In this document: positions 7,228 through 15,577 of the stretch, piece by piece | Numbering within the stretch: the first letter of the stretch is position 1 | Layout: each line of letters begins with the position of its first letter | DNA from: Planctomycetota bacterium | Lineage (GTDB): Bacteria > Planctomycetota > UBA1135 > UBA2386 | Assembly (NCBI GenBank): GCA_016794035.1 | Contig: JAEUHS010000052.1 | Location: 1 to 64,000 of the forward strand | Direction: 5' to 3' | DNA length: 64,000 nt | The notes under the pieces: generated by a model | The model's input: only the letters and a program-made list of their open reading frames with translations | Told to the model about the DNA's origin: nothing | The model's database searches: none | Position numbers and translations under genes: made by a program

Positions 7228-9342
7228 ATGCACGCCACGTTCAGAGTCGTCTCGCTCGGGTCCCTGCTCGCCGCCGCCGCCGCGGCCCAGGGAACGCCGC
7301 CGCCGATCCCGGTCGAACTGCGCTCGCGCTTCGGCTTCGAAGGCCCGCTGATCACCAAGATCGGCGACGGCATCGGCAACCTGCGCATCGCCGACTTCGA
7401 CGGCGACGGCAAGCTCGAAGCCGTGGTGTCGGACGCCCGGCGCGCGCGGCTGGTGATCCTGCGCACCGACGGTACGCAGACGACGCTCGACCCGGTACCG
7501 ACACGCGGCCAGATCGCCGGCTATGCGCTCGCCGACGTGCACGGCGACGGCAAGGCGGACCTGCTGCTGGTCGACGCGCGCGGCCGGCTGACGGTGCAGC
7601 ACCCGGGCGGCGACGCGACGACTGCGCCGCTCGACCTCGGCCTCGGCGGCCGTGGCGTGGGGCTGCAGGCCGGCGACCTGGACGGCGACGGCAAGCAGGA
7701 CCTGGTCGCGCTGGTGCGCGGCAAGATGCGCTGGGTCACCGACATCGCCGGCCAGCCGAAGCTGTCGGCGATCGAGCCGCTCGAGGACAACGTGCACAGC
7801 TTCCACGTCGTCGACGTCGACGGCGACGGCCACGTCGACTTCGTCTGCTGCGTCGCGGGCACGAAGATGAACCTGCGGCTGCGGCGCGGCCACGGCGACG
7901 GCACGTTCGGCCCGTGGCGCATCGCCGGCGTCGACGATCTGCTGCACGTGTTCCCGGCCAGGCTCGCCGACGGCGGCAACGCGCTGGCGACGATCGAAGG
8001 GCCGCACCGCCGCGTGTCGCTGCAGACCTACGCCGACCACGGCGGCGACGCCGCGCTCGAGTGGTGGTCGTTCGACGAGGGCCAGAAGGACGCGCCGATG
8101 GCGGTCGGGGACCTCGACGGCGATGGCGACGACGACGTCGTCGTGCTGCAGCCCGAACGCGCGCAGATGACGTTCTTCGAGTGGCGCGACGGCACCTTCG
8201 TGCCGCGCCCGCTGCCGACGCTCGCCGGCGTCGCGTCGGTCGCGATCGGCGACGTCGACCGCGACGGCAGGCTGGACCTCGTGCTCGCGAGCCCCGAGGA
8301 GGAGACGCTGGCGTGGCAGTCGGGCGCCCGGCCGCTCGACGAGTTCCCGGTGCAGATCGCCTGCGTCGACAAGCCGGTCGCGGTCGCCGTGCACCCCGCC
8401 GGCGGCGTGCTGGTGCTGGCGCGCACCGACAAGCGCGACGCGCACATCGACCGGGTCGCACCCGGCGGCGAACCGCAGCGCCTGGTCGAGCTCGGCCGCC
8501 TGCCGGCCGATCCGGTGCGGCTGCTGGCCGCCGACGTCGGCGATGCGGACGGCCTCGAGTTGGCGTTCGTCGTGCCGAGCGAAGGTCTGCGCACGGTGTC
8601 GATCGGCGGCGCCGGCACGGACGTGAAGAAGGTCGGCAAGGGCGACGGCACCGCCGGCTTCACGCGCAAGATGGACGACGGCGCGCTGGCCCTGTGCGTG
8701 CACGAGGGCCAACCGGCGCTGCTGGCGGTGCGCGAGCGCTTCGTGCGCCGCTTCCGCGTCGACGAGGCCGGGCAGGTGCGTGTGCTGACGCAGGACAACG
8801 GGCCGGAGGGCCTCGCCGAACTGAGCCTCGCCGCCGAACTGCCGGGCGGCGCCATGCTCTACCTCGACAAGAAGAACGACAAGCTGGTGCGCACGCGGCC
8901 GGGCGCGCCGGCGACCGCGATCGAGGTGCCGGCGTTCGACTTCACGCGCCTGCTCGCGCACGGCGACGCCGCCGTGCTGGTCAGCACGCGCGGCCTGCTG
9001 CGGGTGCCGTTCGGCGGCGGCCCGTCGCTGCGGCCGGTGGCCGTGCACGAGCCGCCCACCGATCGCACCTATTACTGGAGCGGCGAGTACGGCGACTTCG
9101 ACCACGACGGCCGGATCGACCTCGTCGTCGTCGACCGCCGCCTGCCCGGCGTGCAGATCCTGGCCGGCGGCGAGGGCCGCCTCGACCGCGCCGTCGCCGT
9201 GCCGGTGTTCGAGGCGCCGCCCAGTGACCAACCCGACAGTGAGCCGCGCGAACTGGCCACTGGCGACCTCGACGGCGACGGCCGCACCGACTTCGTGCTG
9301 CTCGCACACGACCGCGTCCTGATCTACCTGCAACAGAAGTGA
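7228..9342 (+). CDS. Exported FG-GAP/VCBS beta-propeller repeat protein
   Basis: The 704-residue product begins with a signal peptide (MHATFRVVSLGSLLAAAAAAQ). It contains about nine copies of an acidic repeat of the form DxDGDGxxDxxx, for example ADFDGDGKLEAVV, GDLDGDGKQDLVA, VDVDGDGHVDFVC, GDVDRDGRLDLVL and GDLDGDGRTDFVL. These are the calcium-binding loops of integrin-like FG-GAP/VCBS blades, so the protein is expected to fold as one or two beta-propellers outside the cell membrane, probably binding a ligand or another surface protein. There is no catalytic domain. The stop codon overlaps a GTG (GTGA at 9339-9342), and the next gene begins at once, so the two form an operon. Confidence 0.88.
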   Translation: MHATFRVVSLGSLLAAAAAAQGTPPPIPVELRSRFGFEGPLITKIGDGIGNLRIADFDGDGKLEAVVSDARRARLVILRTDGTQTTLDPVPTRGQIAGYALADVHGDGKADLLLVDARGRLTVQHPGGDATTAPLDLGLGGRGVGLQAGDLDGDGKQDLVALVRGKMRWVTDIAGQPKLSAIEPLEDNVHSFHVVDVDGDGHVDFVCCVAGTKMNLRLRRGHGDGTFGPWRIAGVDDLLHVFPARLADGGNALATIEGPHRRVSLQTYADHGGDAALEWWSFDEGQKDAPMAVGDLDGDGDDDVVVLQPERAQMTFFEWRDGTFVPRPLPTLAGVASVAIGDVDRDGRLDLVLASPEEETLAWQSGARPLDEFPVQIACVDKPVAVAVHPAGGVLVLARTDKRDAHIDRVAPGGEPQRLVELGRLPADPVRLLAADVGDADGLELAFVVPSEGLRTVSIGGAGTDVKKVGKGDGTAGFTRKMDDGALALCVHEGQPALLAVRERFVRRFRVDEAGQVRVLTQDNGPEGLAELSLAAELPGGAMLYLDKKNDKLVRTRPGAPATAIEVPAFDFTRLLAHGDAAVLVSTRGLLRVPFGGGPSLRPVAVHEPPTDRTYYWSGEYGDFDHDGRIDLVVVDRRLPGVQILAGGEGRLDRAVAVPVFEAPPSDQPDSEPRELATGDLDGDGRTDFVLLAHDRVLIYLQQK

Positions 9343-9347
9343 ACCCG

Positions 9348-11084
9348 ATGATCCTGGCCCGACTCTCTCTCCCCCTGCTGCTCGGCGCGGCGCTCGTCGC
9401 CCAGCAGACGTCCGCCGAACCCGCGGTCGCCGCCAACCGCTTCGTGCCGGCCGACTCGTGCCTGGTCGTACGCATGGCGGCGCCGGCGAAGTGGCAGCAG
9501 CAGTTCGCGAAGACGCAGGTGATGAAGCTGCTGCAGGCGAAGACGCTGGCGCCGCTGCTCGAGCAGATGCGGGCCGGCGACGAGGCGATGCTGGAGCAGC
9601 TGCGTTCGGACGGGTTCGACGCCGACCTGGTCGAGAAGCTGCTGCACGACTACACCGGCGACCTGATCGTCTCGCTGCAGATCGACTGGGACGATCTGGC
9701 TGCCGCGATGGGCGAGGGCCGCACGCCGGCGATGAGCATCGTCGTCGCCCTGACGCCGGGTGCGGGCCTCGACCTCGCCGCGCTGGCGACCGAGATCGGC
9801 AAGGCGACCGAACGCGAGACCGAGAATCGCCGTGCCCTGCGCGACGTGACCGTCGGCGACCTGCGCCTGCGCGTCACCGCCGATGCAGACCAGATCCAGG
9901 CCAACGTGCCGGCGATGGTCGACGGCCATCTGGTGATGGTGATGGTGTTCGGCGGCGACTTCGAGCCGGCGGCCACCCGCCTGCTGGGCGCCGCGGACCG
10001 CTACCAGGGCGAAATCGGCACCCAGCCGCTGTCCGTGCACGGCAAGCTGGCGCCGATGATGGCGAAGATGCTGCCCGCGCTCGCCGACGAAGCCGACGCG
10101 AACGGCGCCCCGTTCGACGTCGGCGCGCTGCTGCAGAGCCTCGGACTCGGCGCGCTCGACACGTTCGCGATGTCGGTCGCGGCCGACGACCAGCACGCCA
10201 CCGCCGAGTTCGCCCTGACGCTCGGCGACGCGGATCCTGGCATCTTCGGCGCGATGCTCGTCGACGAGCAGCCCCGGCTGCTGTCGCTGGTGCCGCCGAC
10301 GAACGACTGGTTCAGCGTCGGCCACGTCGACTGGAACGCCATCTACGGCACGCTGACGCAGCTGTGGGACGAACTCGCCGACCTGGTGCCGATGTCGCGC
10401 GAGGACGCCGAGGGTGCGTTCGCGGACGCGATGAAGGTGCGGCTGCGCGAGGACCTGTTCGCCCACCTCGGCACCGAGATGCTGTCGCTGCAGGCCTACG
10501 ACCCGAACGCCGCCGACGAGGACCTCGACGAGGACCCGATGAGCGCGCTCGGCCAGCTGTGTTTCGTCGTCGCGCTGCGCAACGGCAAGGCGTTCGGCGA
10601 GTCGCTGGAGACGGCGCTGCGCGCGCGCGGCCTGCACGCGAGCCGCAAGACCGAGGAGTACGCCGGCACCAAGGTCTACCTGCTGCGTCTCGCCGGCCTG
10701 CTCGAGGTCGAGTACGCGGTGACCGACGACCTGCTGCTGATCGCACCCGGCAAGGGCGAAGGCGGCCGCCGCAACCTGCGCGCCGTGCTCGACGCCAGGC
10801 AGCACGGCGCCGCCGGCGAGCCGCCGACCGTGCTGCAGGCGCACCTGAAGGAACTGCCGGCGGGCTGGACCGGCGTGTCGGTCGCGCCGGTCGCGGCGAT
10901 GCTCGACAACTTCCGCACCGGGTTCGCCGCGGCCGCGGCGAGCGACGAGTTCCCCATGGATCTCGACGAGGTCACGGCCGTGCTCGAAGGCCTCGCCGGC
11001 GACGTGCAGCGCCTCGGCATCGAGCACCTGATCTCGACGACCTACACGACCAAGCGCTCGCTGAAGGCGCGGTTGCGCTGGTAG
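9348..11084 (+). CDS. Exported protein of unknown function, in an operon with the VCBS protein
   Basis: This 578-residue protein has a signal peptide (MILARLSLPLLLGAALVAQQ) and a soluble alpha/beta body with many short hydrophobic strands alternating with charged helices. There are no cysteine clusters or recognised catalytic motifs. The overall pattern suggests a periplasmic protein with two repeated halves: similar VVALTPG- and VVALRNG-type strands occur near residues 130 and 405. The ATG at 9348 precedes the signal peptide directly. A GTG at 9339 overlapping the previous stop codon is the alternative and would add three residues. The placement 5 bp after the VCBS gene suggests a shared transcript. 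Confidence 0.75.
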   Translation: MILARLSLPLLLGAALVAQQTSAEPAVAANRFVPADSCLVVRMAAPAKWQQQFAKTQVMKLLQAKTLAPLLEQMRAGDEAMLEQLRSDGFDADLVEKLLHDYTGDLIVSLQIDWDDLAAAMGEGRTPAMSIVVALTPGAGLDLAALATEIGKATERETENRRALRDVTVGDLRLRVTADADQIQANVPAMVDGHLVMVMVFGGDFEPAATRLLGAADRYQGEIGTQPLSVHGKLAPMMAKMLPALADEADANGAPFDVGALLQSLGLGALDTFAMSVAADDQHATAEFALTLGDADPGIFGAMLVDEQPRLLSLVPPTNDWFSVGHVDWNAIYGTLTQLWDELADLVPMSREDAEGAFADAMKVRLREDLFAHLGTEMLSLQAYDPNAADEDLDEDPMSALGQLCFVVALRNGKAFGESLETALRARGLHASRKTEEYAGTKVYLLRLAGLLEVEYAVTDDLLLIAPGKGEGGRRNLRAVLDARQHGAAGEPPTVLQAHLKELPAGWTGVSVAPVAAMLDNFRTGFAAAAASDEFPMDLDEVTAVLEGLAGDVQRLGIEHLISTTYTTKRSLKARLRW

Positions 11085-11109
11085 CGCCGGCGCCGTCGCG
11101 CCGGGGCGC

Positions 11110-11976
11110 CTACCAGGCGTAGAAGCCCTGACCGCTCTTCTTGCCGAGCCTGCCCTCGGCGACCATGCGCCGCATCAGCTCGGGCGCGCGGAAGCCGGGG
11201 TGGTCGAGTTCCTGCCGCAGGTAGTCGGCGATCGCGAGCCGCACGTCGAGGCCGACCAGGTCGGTGAGCCGCAGCGGCCCCATCGGGTGGCCGTAGCCGA
11301 GCACCATCGCCTTGTCGATGTCCTCGGCGCTGGCGACGCCCGCCTCGAGCATGCGGATCGCCTCGAGGCCGAGGCACACGCCGAGTCGCGAACTGGCGAA
11401 GCCGGGGCTGTCCAGCACCAGGATCGGCTCCTTGCCGAGCTGCCGGGCATACGCGGTGACCGCGTCGATCGTCGGCGGCGACGTCGATGCGGTGCGCACC
11501 AGCTCCAGCAGCGCCATCAGCGGCACCGGATTGAAGAAGTGCATGCCGATGCAGCGCTCGGGGCCGGCGACGCCGGCGAACACCTTGCCCAGCGACAGCG
11601 ACGAGGTGTTGCTGGCCAGCACGCAGTCCTTCGCGACGACGCCGGCGAGTTCGCGGAACAGACCGTTCTTCAGCTCGAGCTGTTCGGGCACCGCCTCGAT
11701 CACCAGCTGCGCGTTCTTCGCCGCGCCGGCCCGATCGGTCGTGACCGTGATACGCGTCAGCACGGCGTCGCGCTGCTCGGCGGCGACCTTGCCCTTGTCG
11801 ACGCCCTTCTGCAGGAAGTCGCGGATGCGCGAGAGGCCCTTCTGCACGAACGCGTCGGTGAGGTCCTGCAGCACCACGCTCGAACCGGCCTGGGCGCACA
11901 CCTGCGCGATGCCGGCACCCATCGTGCCTGCGCCCAGCACCGCCACCGTCGGAAACTTCGCTTCGCTCATCGGCAT
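11110..11976 (-). CDS. 3-hydroxyacyl-CoA (3-hydroxybutyryl-CoA) dehydrogenase
   Basis: The 288-residue enzyme has an N-terminal NAD-binding Rossmann motif (VAVLGAGTMGAGIAQV). The family signatures ASNTSSLS and GMHFFNPVPLM cover the catalytic His and substrate region, and the C-terminal helical domain includes the GYGHPMGPL segment. It oxidises (S)-3-hydroxyacyl-CoA to 3-oxoacyl-CoA with NAD(P)+, or runs in reverse in butyrate-type synthesis. The length fits the stand-alone PaaH/Hbd type rather than the fused FadB type. The ATG at 11976 overlaps the TGA of the upstream enoyl-CoA hydratase gene (TGATG). A second ATG at 11970 is the other possible start. Together the two genes encode consecutive steps of fatty-acid beta-oxidation. 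Confidence 0.93.
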   Translation of the reverse strand: MPMSEAKFPTVAVLGAGTMGAGIAQVCAQAGSSVVLQDLTDAFVQKGLSRIRDFLQKGVDKGKVAAEQRDAVLTRITVTTDRAGAAKNAQLVIEAVPEQLELKNGLFRELAGVVAKDCVLASNTSSLSLGKVFAGVAGPERCIGMHFFNPVPLMALLELVRTASTSPPTIDAVTAYARQLGKEPILVLDSPGFASSRLGVCLGLEAIRMLEAGVASAEDIDKAMVLGYGHPMGPLRLTDLVGLDVRLAIADYLRQELDHPGFRAPELMRRMVAEGRLGKKSGQGFYAW

Positions 11977-12740
11977 CAACCCTTCTTCGGCTTGTTCAGG
12001 AACGCGTCCATGCGCGCCCGCTTGTCGTCACTGTCGAACAGCACGGCCTGCACGTGGCTCTCGAACGCGGTCGCGTTCTCCTGCCCGGGCCGCGACAGCG
12101 CGTTGAGCGCCCGCTTGGCACCGCGCACCGCGAGGCGCCCGTTCTGCGCGATGTCGTTCGCCAGCGCGAGCGCCGCGTCGACCACCTCGCCGTCCGGCAC
12201 GACCACGTTGGCCAGCCCGATGCGCAGCGCCTCGTCGGCGGCGACCATGCGGCCGGTGTAGATCAGTTCGCGCGCGCGGCCCAGGCCGCACAGACGCGGC
12301 AGCCGATAGGTGCCGCCGGCCGCCGGGATGATGCCGAGCTTGACCTCGGGCTGGCCGAGCTTCGCCGACTGGCCGAGCACGCGCAGGTCGCAGGCGATCG
12401 CCAGTTCGCAGCCGCCGCCGAGCGCGAAGCCGCGGATCGCCGCGATCACCGGCGCCGGAAACTCCTCGATGCGCCCGAAGATGCCGCTGTTGATCGCCTT
12501 CAGCGCGTCGCGCGAGGTGCGCTCGCGCAGCTGCGCGATGTCGGCGCCGGCCGCGAAGGCCTTCTCGCCGGCGCCGGTGATCACCAGCGCCGCGACCGAC
12601 TCGTCGTGCCACAGCGCGTCGAGCACCGCGTGCAGGCCGTCGACCATCTGCTGGTCGATCGCGTTGCGCCGCTCGGGCGCGTTCAGGGTCACGAGAACGG
12701 CGTCGCCGCGGCGTTCGTGCAGGACTCGGGGCTCGCTCAT
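11976..12740 (-). CDS. Enoyl-CoA hydratase/isomerase (crotonase family)
   Basis: The 254-residue protein is a full crotonase. The oxyanion-hole segment AAGADIAQL lies near residue 62, and GGGCELAIACDLR near 105 holds one catalytic glutamate position. The second lies in GQPEVKLGIIPAAGGTYRL near 130. Both glutamates used by hydratases are present, which favours hydration of 2-enoyl-CoA over a specialised isomerase. It works just before the dehydrogenase encoded by the next gene, with which it shares a TGATG stop/start overlap. The ATG at 12740 gives the usual short N-terminus; the ATG at 12752 would add four residues. Confidence 0.93.
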   Translation of the reverse strand: MSEPRVLHERRGDAVLVTLNAPERRNAIDQQMVDGLHAVLDALWHDESVAALVITGAGEKAFAAGADIAQLRERTSRDALKAINSGIFGRIEEFPAPVIAAIRGFALGGGCELAIACDLRVLGQSAKLGQPEVKLGIIPAAGGTYRLPRLCGLGRARELIYTGRMVAADEALRIGLANVVVPDGEVVDAALALANDIAQNGRLAVRGAKRALNALSRPGQENATAFESHVQAVLFDSDDKRARMDAFLNKPKKG

Positions 12741-12850
12741 GGGGCCGAGCATCTTGCCGCGGCGGCGCGGCGGAGGGAAACGCGGGCTTGCGGCGGAGGC
12801 GCGTTTCTCGTTCGGTTCCGGTCACGACGATCCGAACCGGGGTGATCCGC

Positions 12851-13666
12851 ATGCGCAAGACGACGACTGCCTGCTCCTCGCTCTGCCTGCTCGCAGTGAC
12901 GGCCTGCGTCCAGGTGGGGCCGATGCCCGTTGCGACCTCGCCGGCGACGGCCTTCGTCGGCGCCGCCGCACGCCCCCAGGAACCCGGCACCGAGCCGCCG
13001 CCGCGCCGCGCCGCGCCGCAACGGCCCGGCAAGCCCTACGAGCAGACCCGCGCGCGGCTGCTCTACTTCCGCGAGGACATCGAACTCGAGCGGCTCGACG
13101 TCGACTTCGACACCGCGCCCGACGGCACGCTGCGCGACATCGACCGCGATCGCTTCGGTTTCCGCGCCGAGTTCGGCCGCGGCTCCGGCGGTTTCTTCCA
13201 GCTGTTCGGCGAGAACTTCCGCGCGCCGATGTTGTCGGCCGAAGAACTCGACTGCGTCGGCATCGGCGGCGGCGTCGCCGGCACCCCGGTCGTCGGGGAG
13301 ACCGGCCAGGTCCAGTTCCTGGTGCCGTACCGGTTCGAGGTCGACCTGGTCTACGGCTCCGAGTCCGTCGCCGGCTTCGACGAGGACCTCGCCTACCTCG
13401 AGGGCATGTTCGAACTCGGCTTCGGCGCGCGGGTGTTCGGCGTGCAGGCGTCGTCGGGCGTGCAGCTGCGCAGCCTGGCCGGCCGGTTCGACTCGGACAA
13501 CCCGGCCTCGCCGTCGAACTCCGACCCGGCGGTGCTGTCCGGCACCAACGTCGGCGGCTACCTCGAACTGCTCTACAAGCACGAACGCGTGCCGCTGATG
13601 GCCCGCCTGCGCGGCCTCGTCGGCGACGTGCGCGGCGTCGAGTTCTCGTTCGGGTTCGCGTTCTAG
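12851..13666 (+). CDS. Putative outer-membrane lipoprotein
   Basis: The 271-residue product starts with a lipoprotein signal peptide. A Lys-containing n-region is followed by LLAVTAC, with the lipid-modified cysteine near residue 18. A proline/arginine-rich linker follows. The rest has alternating hydrophobic and polar stretches, many glycines, and ends in FSFGFAF with a terminal phenylalanine, as in many outer-membrane beta-barrel proteins. I recognise no named family. The start at 12851 is preferred over the upstream in-frame Met at 12788 because it places the lipobox correctly. It stands alone between two minus-strand groups. Confidence 0.7.
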   Translation: MRKTTTACSSLCLLAVTACVQVGPMPVATSPATAFVGAAARPQEPGTEPPPRRAAPQRPGKPYEQTRARLLYFREDIELERLDVDFDTAPDGTLRDIDRDRFGFRAEFGRGSGGFFQLFGENFRAPMLSAEELDCVGIGGGVAGTPVVGETGQVQFLVPYRFEVDLVYGSESVAGFDEDLAYLEGMFELGFGARVFGVQASSGVQLRSLAGRFDSDNPASPSNSDPAVLSGTNVGGYLELLYKHERVPLMARLRGLVGDVRGVEFSFGFAF

Positions 13667-13688
13667 CGCCCGGCCCTCGCCGCAGCTC

Positions 13689-13910
13689 TCAGCGCACGTA
13701 CGACAGCAGGAAGAGCGTCAGCACGACGATCAGGACGGCACCCACGGCCACCACCCGCTGGTACAGGCGGATGTGCGCCTTCTGCCGCGCCACCGACTCT
13801 TCGACCAGCTGCAGCGAACGCGTCGCCTGTTCGCGGTATTCGGCGAGATGCTGCTGCTGCAGATCGCGGATCTGCTCGAGCAGCGCGCGGACCTGACTGG
13901 CGTCGTCCAT
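13689..13910 (-). CDS. Small membrane protein with a coiled coil
   Basis: This 73-residue protein has an N-terminal amphipathic helix rich in Gln, Glu and Leu with heptad-like spacing (residues 5-45). A single hydrophobic segment near residues 50-70 (VVAVGAVLIVVLTLFLLSYV) ends three residues before the C-terminus. It is a tail-anchored type of protein with its soluble helix in the cytoplasm. No family is recognised. The gene is followed on the other strand by the end of the lipoprotein gene, 22 bp away. Similar tail-anchored coiled-coil proteins are often oligomeric scaffolds, but nothing here fixes a role. Confidence 0.6.
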   Translation of the reverse strand: MDDASQVRALLEQIRDLQQQHLAEYREQATRSLQLVEESVARQKAHIRLYQRVVAVGAVLIVVLTLFLLSYVR

Positions 13911-13960
13911 GGTGGCGGCAGTCTACGCGTTCGCGGCATGCGCCCGAGGGCGCGGCCGGT

Positions 13961-14422
13961 TCAGATCGCCTGCCCGCACTCCTGGCAGAACTTCGAGTCC
14001 TCTTCGTTGAGCTTGCCGCAGGCACGGCACTTGACCATCACGACCTTCTCGGGCCGGGCACCGAGGTCGATGTCGGCCTCGTCGAGCGCGTCCTTGACCA
14101 TGCCCCCCGCCATGCGGCTGTAGGGTTCGAGTTCGCCGCGCGCGCGCTCGGGGTCGAGCACGACCCCCGAGCCGGCGAGGCCGCGGGCGCCGATGCTGCG
14201 CAGCACGCCGCCGACGAACATCAGGGCCATGCCGACGATGGCGCGGCCCATCAACGAACTGCCCCGGTCGTCGAAGTTCGTGAAGTCGCCGAAGTGCATG
14301 GCGCTGCTGACGAAGGTCGAGCCGAACACCAACAGGCCGACCACCATCGACACCATGCCGAAGTAGTAGAAGACCTTGCGTTCTGCCGGGATCTGCCTGC
14401 GCCTGCGGGCTCTGGTGGGCAT
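13961..14422 (-). CDS. Membrane protein with a C-terminal zinc ribbon
   Basis: The 153-residue product has two hydrophobic segments, near residues 18-40 (starting FYYFGMVSMVVGLLVFG) and 58-78 (AIVGMALMFVGGVL). A soluble region follows, and then a C-terminal zinc ribbon: CRACGKLNEEDSKFCQECG has two Cys-x2-Cys pairs, so it should bind one zinc ion. The basic N-terminus (MPTRARRRR) suggests the positive-inside rule places it in the cytoplasm. The start at 14422 removes an unlikely extension beginning with a GTG at 14458. The function is unknown. Confidence 0.72.
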   Translation of the reverse strand: MPTRARRRRQIPAERKVFYYFGMVSMVVGLLVFGSTFVSSAMHFGDFTNFDDRGSSLMGRAIVGMALMFVGGVLRSIGARGLAGSGVVLDPERARGELEPYSRMAGGMVKDALDEADIDLGARPEKVVMVKCRACGKLNEEDSKFCQECGQAI

Positions 14423-14482
14423 TTGCCGGCAGTCTACCGTCCCGACCGATCGACGCACATCGCGTTCGTTCCGAGGCGCGCC

Positions 14483-15172
14483 CTACCGCTCGACTCCCGC
14501 GTGCGCGAGCGCCGACGGCGTCTGGCAGCCGACGATCGCCGGCGCCTCGCGGATCAGTGCGTCGTTCGCGAGCGCGGCGACCATGAACAGGGCGAAGTCG
14601 ATGCGGCGCGTGCGGTTGCTCGCGAGCACCGGGTCGCCGACGTGGCGGCTCCACACCGGCAGGCCCTGGCTGGCGCCTTCCTCGAGGTCGCTGCCACGCA
14701 CCACGGTCCAGCGCGTGTCGCTGGCGAAGATGCGCCGGCACGCCTCGACCTGGTCGTCGAGGTCGGCGAAGCGCAGCCACCGCGCGACGCGGCCGAAGAT
14801 CGCCACGGTCCAGCGCAGCGAGCGCGAGTAGACGTCCTTGCCGTCGCGCGTGATGTGCCAGCCGCACGAGAACACCAGCCGCGCGCCGCGCGGCGCGAGA
14901 TCGAGCACGGCCTGGGCGGTGCCGGTCGCGTAGCCGTGCACGCCCCACGGCACCAGCACCGTCAGCACGCCGTCGCAACCGGCGACCGCGCGTCCGACCA
15001 CGGCGCGGTCGTCGGTCGGCCCGGGCACGATCGTGATGCGGTCGCCGAATGGCGCCAGCTTGCCGACGCTGCGTTCGCGACAGACCCCGACGACATCGTG
15101 GCCGCGATCGAGGGCGTGCTGGACCATGTAGCGGCCGAGCTTGCCGGAGGCGCCGAGGATACAGACTCGCAT
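14483..15172 (-). CDS. NAD(P)-binding NmrA/SDR-like protein
   Basis: The 229-residue protein begins with a classic dinucleotide-binding motif (MRVCILGASGKLGRYMVQHAL). It has the general shape of atypical short-chain dehydrogenases of the NmrA/TMR type, including DDRAVVGRAVAGCDGVL near residue 60 and a substrate-side C-terminal half. No Tyr-x3-Lys catalytic pair is evident, so it may be a redox sensor or isomerase-like protein rather than a standard SDR. The start at 15172 is fixed by the motif beginning at once after the Met. It is followed after 60 bp by the zinc-ribbon membrane protein gene on the same strand. Confidence 0.8.
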   Translation of the reverse strand: MRVCILGASGKLGRYMVQHALDRGHDVVGVCRERSVGKLAPFGDRITIVPGPTDDRAVVGRAVAGCDGVLTVLVPWGVHGYATGTAQAVLDLAPRGARLVFSCGWHITRDGKDVYSRSLRWTVAIFGRVARWLRFADLDDQVEACRRIFASDTRWTVVRGSDLEEGASQGLPVWSRHVGDPVLASNRTRRIDFALFMVAALANDALIREAPAIVGCQTPSALAHAGVER

Positions 15173-15206
15173 CGTTCCAGCGCGCCATGGTGCATGCCGT
15201 GCGCGT

Positions 15207-15536
15207 TCATGTCGAGGCCGCGACCCAATGCAGCGCCGCATAGGCGACACCGGCGAGGTACAGCCCGCCGAACACGGTCTTGTTGTGCTGCGCCAGCCAG
15301 CGCGGCAGGTAGATGTCGAAGTTCGGCCGCCGGTCGTCGGTGTGCCGCGCCGCGACCGCGGTCAGCGGACAGCTCCAGCGATGGCACAGCAGCACGACGA
15401 CCTCGACGGCGACGATCGCCACGAGCCAGGCCGCCACGCCGTGCGCGCCCCGCCAGCTGGCGACCGGAATGGCGACGATGCAGCCGGCGAAGAACGCCCA
15501 GACGACCGTGTGCAGCACCTTGACCGCGATCAGCAC
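15207..15536 (-). CDS. Small multi-pass membrane protein
   Basis: The 109-residue product starts at a GTG (15536) and contains three hydrophobic segments: near residues 5-25, 34-52 and 88-105. Between the second and third lies a conserved-looking motif, CPLTAVAARHTDDRRPNFDI, followed by YLPRWLAQHNK. Similar short proteins of unknown function with a CPLT-x-Asp-Asp-Arg-Arg segment exist in many Gram-negatives. No ATG exists in frame upstream within the 41 bp to the previous gene, so GTG is the likely start. It lies 34 bp before the NmrA-like gene on the same strand. Confidence 0.72.
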   Translation of the reverse strand: MLIAVKVLHTVVWAFFAGCIVAIPVASWRGAHGVAAWLVAIVAVEVVVLLCHRWSCPLTAVAARHTDDRRPNFDIYLPRWLAQHNKTVFGGLYLAGVAYAALHWVAAST

Positions 15537-15577
15537 GCGGCGAGGCGCGGCGGACGTCGACGATGCCCGGTCCGCGG